64,000 nt of DNA, from contig NC_008009.1 in NCBI RefSeq assembly GCF_000014005.1, forward strand, positions 2,976,001 through 3,040,000, in the 5' to 3' direction. The stretch is from Candidatus Koribacter versatilis Ellin345 (GTDB lineage Bacteria > Acidobacteriota > Terriglobia > Terriglobales > Acidobacteriaceae). Shown here piece after piece: positions 57,609-64,000 of the stretch (positions are counted from its first letter, which is position 1; the number at the start of each line of letters is the position of its first letter). A model generated the notes under the pieces. The model was given only the letters and a program-made list of their open reading frames with translations, was not told the origin of the DNA and searched no databases. A program made the translations under genes and the position numbers.

Positions 57609-59390
57609 ATGGCAGCAAATCCTAAGATTATTGTGGTCGGTGGCGGACTGGCAGGACTGTCAGCCGTCATCAAGATCGCCGAAATGGGCGGTCACGTAGA
57701 TCTCTTCTCCATCGTCCCAGTCAAGCGTTCGCACTCGGTGTGCGCCCAGGGTGGTATCAATGCCGCCAAGAACCTCAAAGGCGAGGGCGACACTACATGG
57801 AAGCACTTCGACGACACCATCTACGGCGGCGACTTCCTCGCGAACCAGGCTCCGGTGAAGGACATGTGCGATCAGGCGCCAGGCATCATAGACCTGCTCG
57901 ATCGCATGGGTGTTCCCTTCAACCGCACTCCGGAAGGCATACTCGATTTCCGGCGCTTCGGCGGCACGCTTTACAACCGGACAGCGTTCGCGGGCGCAAC
58001 TACGGGGCAGCAACTTCTCTACGCGCTCGATGAGCAAGTTCGCCGACACGAATCGGAAAAGAAGGTCACCAAGTACGAGGGCTGGGAATTCCTCTCCGCC
58101 GTAATCGACAACAACCGCGTTTGTCGCGGAATTTGTGCCATCGACTTGCGAACGATGGAAGTGCGGACCTTCCCTGCCGATGCCGTCATCATGGCCACCG
58201 GTGGAATCGGCGCGATTTTCGGAAAGAGCACGAACTCGGTGGTTTGCACCGGATCTTCGCAATCCGCGTTGTACCAACAAGGCGCCTATTACGCCAACGG
58301 CGAGATGATCCAGGTCCATCCGACTTCGATTCCTGGCGAAGACAAACTTCGCTTGATGTCTGAGTCGGCGCGTGGCGAAGGTGGCCGGGTATGGGTGCCG
58401 AAGAAACAGGGTGATAACCGTCCGGCGAAATCCATCCCAGAGTCCGAACGCTGGTATTTCCTCGAAGAGTGGTACCCGAAGTACGGCAACCTGGTGCCGC
58501 GTGATGTCGCCACCCGCGCCATTCACAAGGTGGTGTATGAGCACCATCTCGGTATCGACGGCCAACCGATGGTCTATCTCGACCTGACGCACATCGATCG
58601 CGAGACGCTGAACCGCAAGCTCGAAGGCATCCTCGAGATTTACGAGAAGTTCGTTGGCGACGATCCGCGTGAAGTGCCGATGAAGATCTTCCCCGGCATG
58701 CACTACACCATGGGCGGCCTGTGGGTGGACTTCGACCAGCAGACGAACATTAAGGGCCTGTACGCGGCGGGAGAGTGCGACTACTCCATCCACGGAGCGA
58801 ACCGGCTGGGGGCGAATTCGCTGATGTCCTGTATCTTCGGCGGCTTCCGGGCGGGCCCGAATGCCGTGCAGTACGCGCGCAATCTTACTGGTGCCGACGC
58901 CAACGGCGCATTCGACGCCGAACGCAAGCGCCAGGAAGACATGAACCAGCGGTTGATCTCGAACCAGGGCAACGAGAACCCATTCCAGATCTGGCGTGAA
59001 CTCGGCGAGTTGATGAGCAAGAACGTTACCGTCACGCGGTACAACAAGAACCTCGACGAGACGGACGCGAAGATCGTTGATCTGCTCGAGCGCTATCGCA
59101 ACGTGAACCTGAGTGACAAGAGCAAGTGGGCGAACACGTCATTTATCTTTACCCGCCAGCTTTACAACATGCTGCAACTGGCGCGGGTAATCACGCAGGG
59201 TGCCCGCATGCGTGACGAATCTCGCGGTTCGCATTACAAGCCGGATTTCCCCGAGCGCGATGATGCCAACTGGCTGAAAACGACCAAGGCATACTTTGCA
59301 CCCGATGCCGATGAGCCGCGCTTCGAATTCGAACCGGTTGACATCTCATTGATCACGCCGCGCCCGCGCCGCTACGACGTCGCGAAATAG
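57609..59390 (+). CDS. sdhA: Succinate dehydrogenase flavoprotein subunit
   Basis: A 593-residue FAD enzyme. FAD motif IIVVGGGLAGLSAVIKIAE at the start; covalent flavin His in KRSHSVCAQGGINAA near 42; substrate region HPTSIPGEDKLRLMSESARG near 240 with the catalytic Arg in ESARGEGG; and GLYAAGECDYSIHGANRLGA near 390. It oxidises succinate to fumarate. The Bacillus-type RSHSVCAQ sequence agrees with the sdhC and gene order CAB. Confidence 0.97.
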   Translation: MAANPKIIVVGGGLAGLSAVIKIAEMGGHVDLFSIVPVKRSHSVCAQGGINAAKNLKGEGDTTWKHFDDTIYGGDFLANQAPVKDMCDQAPGIIDLLDRMGVPFNRTPEGILDFRRFGGTLYNRTAFAGATTGQQLLYALDEQVRRHESEKKVTKYEGWEFLSAVIDNNRVCRGICAIDLRTMEVRTFPADAVIMATGGIGAIFGKSTNSVVCTGSSQSALYQQGAYYANGEMIQVHPTSIPGEDKLRLMSESARGEGGRVWVPKKQGDNRPAKSIPESERWYFLEEWYPKYGNLVPRDVATRAIHKVVYEHHLGIDGQPMVYLDLTHIDRETLNRKLEGILEIYEKFVGDDPREVPMKIFPGMHYTMGGLWVDFDQQTNIKGLYAAGECDYSIHGANRLGANSLMSCIFGGFRAGPNAVQYARNLTGADANGAFDAERKRQEDMNQRLISNQGNENPFQIWRELGELMSKNVTVTRYNKNLDETDAKIVDLLERYRNVNLSDKSKWANTSFIFTRQLYNMLQLARVITQGARMRDESRGSHYKPDFPERDDANWLKTTKAYFAPDADEPRFEFEPVDISLITPRPRRYDVAK

Positions 59391-59399
59391 GGACCGAAA

Positions 59400-60149
59400 A
59401 TGGCAAATAAGACAGTCATCTTCAAAATCAAGCGCCAGGCCAACCCCGATACCAAGCCGGTATGGGAGGAGTTCGAACTCCCCTGGAAGCCGGGCATGAA
59501 CGTCATCTCCTCCCTCATGGACATCGCGCTCAACCCGAAAACGCGCGACGGCAAAGCGACGACGCCGATCACGTATGACTCCAATTGTCTCGAGGAGATC
59601 TGTGGCTCATGCGCCATGCTCATCAATGGCAAGGCACGCATGGCATGCTCGGCGCTCGTGGATAAACTCGAACAACCGATCAAGCTTGAGCCGTTTTCCA
59701 AGTTCCCGGTGGTTCGCGATCTTTCCGTAGACCGGAGTGTTCTGTTCGAGAATCTCAAGGCAGTGAAGGCTTGGGTTCCGATTGACGGCACCTATGACTT
59801 GGGATCCGGCCCCAGATTGAGCCCGGAAGAACAGGAAGTCGCCTACCCGCTGTCTAACTGCATCTCGTGTTGCTGCTGCATGGAAGCCTGCCCGCAATTC
59901 AATGAAAACACCGGCTTCGTGGGCGCCGCCGCGATATCTCAGGTGCGGCTTTTCAATCAACATCCCACCGGCAAGATGCTTAAGACCGAACGTCTGCACG
60001 CGCTCATGGGCGACGGCGGAATCCAGGAATGCGGCTACGCGCAAAACTGCGTGGAAGTCTGCCCGAAAGACATCCCGTTAACCAAGTCGATCTCCAGCGT
60101 TGGCGGGCAGGTAATGAAGCAGGCGATCAAGGACATCTTCACCCGCTAG
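59400..60149 (+). CDS. sdhB: Succinate dehydrogenase iron-sulfur subunit
   Basis: A 249-residue protein. [2Fe-2S] Cys are in NCLEEICGSCAMLINGKARM and the following AC; [4Fe-4S] and [3Fe-4S] Cys in NCISCCCCMEACPQF and NCVEVCPKDIPL. The Cys set is complete. It transfers electrons from the flavin to the membrane subunit. It starts 9 bp after sdhA and ends before the hairpin at 60171-60195. Confidence 0.97.
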   Translation: MANKTVIFKIKRQANPDTKPVWEEFELPWKPGMNVISSLMDIALNPKTRDGKATTPITYDSNCLEEICGSCAMLINGKARMACSALVDKLEQPIKLEPFSKFPVVRDLSVDRSVLFENLKAVKAWVPIDGTYDLGSGPRLSPEEQEVAYPLSNCISCCCCMEACPQFNENTGFVGAAAISQVRLFNQHPTGKMLKTERLHALMGDGGIQECGYAQNCVEVCPKDIPLTKSISSVGGQVMKQAIKDIFTR

Positions 60150-60170
60150 TCGGCATTCGGTTTCAACAGA

Positions 60171-60195
60171 AAGGCTCCGCACCGCGCGGAGCTTT
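60171..60195 (+). terminator. sdhCAB terminator
   Basis: Stem GCTCCGC/GCGGAGC (with AAG-TTT extension) and loop ACCGC, followed by TTTTCTGTTT. Confidence 0.85.
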
Positions 60196-60224
60196 TCTGT
60201 TTCCCTGATCGAATCAACGACGGG

Positions 60225-60254
60225 TTGGAACGTTTTAAATCTGAACTCTATGCT
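60225..60254 (+). promoter_or_regulatory. Possible promoter of the TonB-dependent receptor
   Basis: TTGGAA and TATGCT with an 18-nt spacer, about 78 bp before the ATG. Moderate match only. Confidence 0.35.
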
Positions 60255-60331
60255 GGTATTGCAGTCCTGCTTTGCGGTAGGATGCCGCCGTTCGTCCAAT
60301 CAACCTCTGGGCCTAGAGCCAGGAGTCGTCG

Positions 60332-61867
60332 ATGGCATTGCATCCGATTCTCCCCTTTCGAAAAGTTGTACTTCTCGTCGTCGCAGCCCTTCTTCTCCCT
60401 ACGCTCGTGTTCGCGCAGGCTTACTTCGGTACAGTAAGCGGAAGCATCGTCGATACCAGTGGGGCCGTCGTGCCCGGCGTCAATGTGACGCTGACTGACA
60501 TGCAAAAGGGCTTCACATTCCATGCGCAATCGGGCAGCGATGGACACTACCTCTTCCGCTCCATTCCCCCGGGGGTTTATCGGGTTTCAACCGAGGCTAC
60601 GGGCTTCGAGAAAGCGACCAGCACCAACGTCAAAGTTGATATCAACGAGAACGCCACAGCGAACCTGACTCTCAAGGTGGGCACGACCACCCAGACCGTG
60701 GATGTTGCCGGGAATGCTCAGAAGATTGAGACCGAGGACGCGGAAACCGGCCAGGTCATCAATCGGAAATTCATCAACGATCTGCCCCTCATTAGCCGCT
60801 ACGTGATGGACTTGACCTACTTAGCTCCCGGCGTGGCCGACATGGACGACCAATGCCCGAACTGCGGTGGAACGAATTTCGTTTCTAACGGGAGCCGTGG
60901 TGCTTCGGCCGACATCTTGCTAGACGGTGCCTCCACCACGAATTTCGAACCGAACGGTGGCGTGACGCAAGCAACGTACTCGCCGTCTCCGGAAGCGGTA
61001 GAAGAGTTCAAGGTCGAGCAATCGAATTTCAGCGCGGAATACGGATTCTCAGGAGCGAGCGTCATCAACATGGTGACGCGCTCTGGGACCAACAAGTTTC
61101 ACGGCAGCGTGTACGACTATCTGCGTAACCAGGTGCTGGACGCCAACAACTGGTTCAGCAATTACTACGGGGATCCCATACCGGCGCTGAAGCGGAACAA
61201 CTATGGAGTCACCATCGGCGGACCGATCATTAAGAACAGGACCTTCTTCTTTTTCGATTACGACGGTTTCCGCGAATCATCCGCGAGTTCGGCAACGGCG
61301 GGTGTTCCCACCGACGCCATGCGGGCCGGCGATTTCGGCGAGGTATGCAGTGAAAAGGGCGGCAGCTTTGACTCCCACGGCATCTGCAGCGTTACGGCCG
61401 GACAAATCTACGATCCCTATCAAGGTGTGTACGATCCCGGCAACGGTGGAACCAACCGCAATGTCGCCATTCCGTACAACAACCTGGCCACTTACGCGAG
61501 CCCGGGAAACGCGGCGTTGATTGGCAGTCCGTATCAACTTCCGGTTCATCCCGGAAACCTGATCGATCCGGTAGCGCAAAAGATGATGGGCCTCTTCCCG
61601 AAGCCGAATATTTCGGGTGGATCGATTTACCAGAACTGGTATAGCTCAGGTGCTTCACAGGGATTCAACGATCAACTCGACTTCAAGATCGACCACCGTG
61701 TCTCGGAGAAGAACCTTCTCAGCGGTAAGTACTCGCACCACTGGAACCACAACGCTGGGTTCAACTGCTTCAAGAATTTCATTGATCCTTGCCAGGGCGG
61801 CCCCAACGAGTCAAGCGCAAACCTGTTCGCGATCATGACACCCATACGTTCAGCCCGACATTCCTGA
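60332..61867 (+). CDS. TonB-dependent receptor, N-terminal part (frameshifted)
   Basis: A 511-residue frame. Signal peptide about 1-29 (LLVVAALLLPTLVFAQ), then a carboxypeptidase-regulatory-like domain about 30-115 (GTVSGSIVDTSGAVVPGVNV, YLFRSIPPGVYRVSTEA), then a plug (DAETGQVINRKFINDLPL, ASADILLDGASTTNFEPNGG, AVEEFKVEQSNFSAEYGFSG, SVINMVTRSGTNKFHGSVYD). Good homology is lost after about residue 500 (ANLFAI): the frame then reads MTPIRSARHS and stops, while the next frame continues the same protein. A one-base loss near 61831-61838 would explain it. With the second frame, the product would be about 1222 residues, normal for this Oar-like group. Confidence 0.88.
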   Translation: MALHPILPFRKVVLLVVAALLLPTLVFAQAYFGTVSGSIVDTSGAVVPGVNVTLTDMQKGFTFHAQSGSDGHYLFRSIPPGVYRVSTEATGFEKATSTNVKVDINENATANLTLKVGTTTQTVDVAGNAQKIETEDAETGQVINRKFINDLPLISRYVMDLTYLAPGVADMDDQCPNCGGTNFVSNGSRGASADILLDGASTTNFEPNGGVTQATYSPSPEAVEEFKVEQSNFSAEYGFSGASVINMVTRSGTNKFHGSVYDYLRNQVLDANNWFSNYYGDPIPALKRNNYGVTIGGPIIKNRTFFFFDYDGFRESSASSATAGVPTDAMRAGDFGEVCSEKGGSFDSHGICSVTAGQIYDPYQGVYDPGNGGTNRNVAIPYNNLATYASPGNAALIGSPYQLPVHPGNLIDPVAQKMMGLFPKPNISGGSIYQNWYSSGASQGFNDQLDFKIDHRVSEKNLLSGKYSHHWNHNAGFNCFKNFIDPCQGGPNESSANLFAIMTPIRSARHS

Positions 61868-63999
61868 TGAATGTTACGTTCGGCTTTACGCGCGGCACGC
61901 TGAAAATTCAGGCCTACAATCCGCAAGGTGTCGATGATCCGCTGGCCAATCTTGGCTTCCCGTCTTACCTCTACAGCGCCGGCTTTAAGGGTGTCCCCGC
62001 GATTTTCATTGGGGACGGCTATTATTCCGCCGGTTACACCAGCGCCGGAACAGACCCCTATGGCAACTACAAGCAGGGACAGAACTCTGGACAACTCACG
62101 GTCAGCTTCGACAAGGCCCACGGGAAACACGAAATAAAGTTTGGATGGGAAGGCAGGATTCGCCAGCAGAACTATATCCAGACCAACGCTCCTGTGGGCA
62201 CCTTCAATTTTGGTTTCCGTGGCTCTTCGGCGTGCCCCAACGATATCGATACGTGCGGCGGCGACGGTATGGCCAGCTTCATGATGGGCAACGTGGATAA
62301 CGGAGGCGGGACGTACGAAATGCAGTTCGAGCCGGCTACGCAGAACTTCATGTATGCCTGGTATGTCCAGGACAACTGGAAAATAACGTCGAACCTTACG
62401 CTGAATCTCGGAGTTCGCTACGATGTCTCTCTGCCCCGCACCGACCGGCACAATCGCCAAAACTGGTTTAACCCAAATGTAAAGTCGCCATTGAATAACG
62501 GAAGCCTCAGCTACACCGACGAGGTCACCGGCCAGGACGTCACGCTCTCACTGAACGGCGGGGAGCAGTTCGCCACCTCGGACCAGCGCTACAACTACGT
62601 GACGGACTGGTCTGATATCCAACCTCGCTTCGGCTTTGCCTGGCAGGCTCTGCCGAAAACCGTGTTGTGCGGCGGATACGGGATTTACTACGGACAATCT
62701 CGCTCCGGCGCCAGCGGTGTTGTGCCCTACGGCAGCCAGGGTTTCAACCAGTACACCGGGATGATCACGACTTACCAGAACCTTGGGAACACGCAGTACA
62801 CGCACCTCGATAACCCATTCCCCAACGGCCTGCTGCTGCCTCCCGGCAATTCCCTTGGACTGATGAACGACGTAGGCTATTACGCCGTCGGCCCGCTGCA
62901 CACTCCCGGCGCAAATCAAACGCCCTACGAGCAAAGCTGGACATTGGGCTTCGAGCGCGAAGTTGGTTGGAACGTGTTGGTCGGCGCCAATTATCTCGGC
63001 AAGAAAGGCACGCATCTGCCGTTCAGCGGCGCCAATCAGTTGGACACTCTCGGCCCGTGGATTGAAGGCTTGTCTCAGGATCAAGTAGGCAATCTCCTCA
63101 ATGTCCAGGTCGACAATCCGTTCGCCGGCATCATCACCGATCCCAACAGTCCACTCTCGGCACCGCAGGTATCGCGTTCCCAATTGCTCGTGCCTTACCC
63201 GCAATTCACCGGTGTGGGTACGGACGTTCGAATGATCGCGACTTCGATCTACAACGCGCTGCAAGTAACAGGTGAGAAGCGTTTCAGCAACGGCCTTCAG
63301 TTCCTCGCCACCTACACCTGGTCGAAGTCGATCGACAACTCGTCCGTTGCCGATGACAACGTGACGTGGCTCGGCAGTTTTACGAGTTTGCAGGACCCCA
63401 ATAAACCATGGCTCGAGCGTAGCCTCTCAACCTTCGACATTCCGAACATCCTGCAGGTCAGCTACACCTACGACCTGCCCGTCGGCCACAATCGTGCGTT
63501 CTTGAACGGCATGCCCAGGGTTCTCGACGCCATTATCGGCGGCTGGAGCACCAGTGGCGTGTGGCGCTTCTCAAGCGGCCGTCCCATCACCCTGACCCTG
63601 GCCGACGGTACATCTCTTCCGACTTATGGCGCCCAGCGACCGGACATCGTCGGCACTCCGAAACGCAACACTGGCAGCGATTGGATTTTCAACTACTTCG
63701 TGGATCCCAGTGTCTTCCAACTTCCGGAGCAGTACGCGCTTGGAAATGCCCCACGCGCCTACGGTGGCATCCGCACGCCATCGGTGTTCACCACGAACCT
63801 CTCTCTGTCCAAGCAGTTTGCACTCGCTCGCGTCCGTGAGGGTATGAATCTCGAGTTCCGCATCGACGCGCAGAACGCTTTCAATCACCCTGTCTTCGGA
63901 ACGCCGGATCTGACGGTTGACGATGGCAGCTTCGGTCAAATCAGCTACACGTCAGTCGGGCCGCGTCAGGTTCAGATCGGCATGAAGTTCAACTTCTAG
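61789..63999 (+). CDS. TonB-dependent receptor, C-terminal barrel part (frameshifted)
   Basis: The frame continues the previous one: about residue 18 onward reads HDTHTFSPTFLMNVTFGFTR, the usual start of barrel strands in this family. Later landmarks are YAWYVQDNWKITSNLTLNLG, VRYDVSLP, RFGFAWQALPKTVLCGGYGI, QSWTLGFEREVGWNVLVGAN, LATYTWSKSIDNSSV and the carboxyl terminal strand QIGMKFNF, ending in Phe as outer-membrane barrels do. The ATG at 61789 is not a real start; it lies inside the first frame. The receptor would bind large nutrients such as glycans or peptides. Confidence 0.85.
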   Translation: MPGRPQRVKRKPVRDHDTHTFSPTFLMNVTFGFTRGTLKIQAYNPQGVDDPLANLGFPSYLYSAGFKGVPAIFIGDGYYSAGYTSAGTDPYGNYKQGQNSGQLTVSFDKAHGKHEIKFGWEGRIRQQNYIQTNAPVGTFNFGFRGSSACPNDIDTCGGDGMASFMMGNVDNGGGTYEMQFEPATQNFMYAWYVQDNWKITSNLTLNLGVRYDVSLPRTDRHNRQNWFNPNVKSPLNNGSLSYTDEVTGQDVTLSLNGGEQFATSDQRYNYVTDWSDIQPRFGFAWQALPKTVLCGGYGIYYGQSRSGASGVVPYGSQGFNQYTGMITTYQNLGNTQYTHLDNPFPNGLLLPPGNSLGLMNDVGYYAVGPLHTPGANQTPYEQSWTLGFEREVGWNVLVGANYLGKKGTHLPFSGANQLDTLGPWIEGLSQDQVGNLLNVQVDNPFAGIITDPNSPLSAPQVSRSQLLVPYPQFTGVGTDVRMIATSIYNALQVTGEKRFSNGLQFLATYTWSKSIDNSSVADDNVTWLGSFTSLQDPNKPWLERSLSTFDIPNILQVSYTYDLPVGHNRAFLNGMPRVLDAIIGGWSTSGVWRFSSGRPITLTLADGTSLPTYGAQRPDIVGTPKRNTGSDWIFNYFVDPSVFQLPEQYALGNAPRAYGGIRTPSVFTTNLSLSKQFALARVREGMNLEFRIDAQNAFNHPVFGTPDLTVDDGSFGQISYTSVGPRQVQIGMKFNF

Positions 64000-64000
64000 G

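Noticed and set aside
61789-61840. The ATG at 61789 as a true start
   Set aside because: It lies within the receptor's first frame and gives no signal peptide; the second frame begins mid-barrel.
1-64000. tRNA, rRNA or prophage segments
   Set aside because: I looked for cloverleaf patterns, ribosomal segments, integrases and transposases and saw none, though reading by eye cannot exclude a single tRNA.

Overview
The window looks like chromosomal DNA of an Acidobacteriota bacterium, probably a Koribacter-like member of Terriglobia. The pointers are a high-GC genome, a TonB-dependent receptor with an N-terminal carboxypeptidase-regulatory domain, a BNR-repeat secreted protein of about 1040 residues, an sdhCAB operon of the Bacillus (menaquinone) type, and many secreted proteins whose signal peptides end in AQ. 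The assignment rests on protein and layout resemblance recalled from memory, not on a search. I saw no rRNA, tRNA, CRISPR array, transposase or phage module.

Layout. 1-8.2 kb: a secreted protein cut by the left edge, a HAD phosphatase followed by a secretin-like TPR protein, a thioredoxin-fold/NAD synthetase pair on the minus strand, a stand-alone receiver and a type II NADH dehydrogenase. 8.2-13.6 kb: a Ser/Pro/Thr-rich secreted protein and a plus-strand run of envelope genes (TPR lipoprotein-like, NfeD protease, SPFH/slipin, SPOR), closed by a terminator and an ArsR regulator. 13.6-25.6 kb: BNR protein, a duplicated-domain secreted protein, lpxB, an M1-type aminopeptidase homologue that has lost its zinc site, a polynucleotide-kinase-like ATPase and a possible new HEXXH peptidase. 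The gaps carry two dispersed repeat families. 25.7-29.7 kb: gapA, then pgk / macro domain / tpiA packed together. 29.7-32.3 kb: small stress or envelope genes. 32.3-40.6 kb: an RND-MFP-TolC efflux operon and a hybrid histidine kinase. 40.8-49.8 kb: a membrane/TPR protein, amidohydrolase, Lys/Ala-rich DNA-binding-like protein, a 93-bp tandem repeat block, an MFS carboxylate transporter and a cyclophilin. 49.8-53.7 kb: the hemX-hemA-hemC-hemD operon on the minus strand. 54-56.5 kb: M48 protease and two small proteins. 56.8-60.1 kb: sdhCAB. 60.3-64 kb: a TonB-dependent receptor interrupted by a frameshift.

The least explained material is (i) a REP-like family of paired hairpins whose stem sequence changes on both arms in different copies, (ii) a second composite intergenic element present before lpxB and near 25 kb, built from a CRP-like palindrome, a conserved 39-40 nt block and a G-rich run, (iii) a pseudo-aminopeptidase that keeps the exact spacing of the M1 zinc site but has replaced three of its four key residues, and (iv) a macro-domain gene locked between pgk and tpiA.
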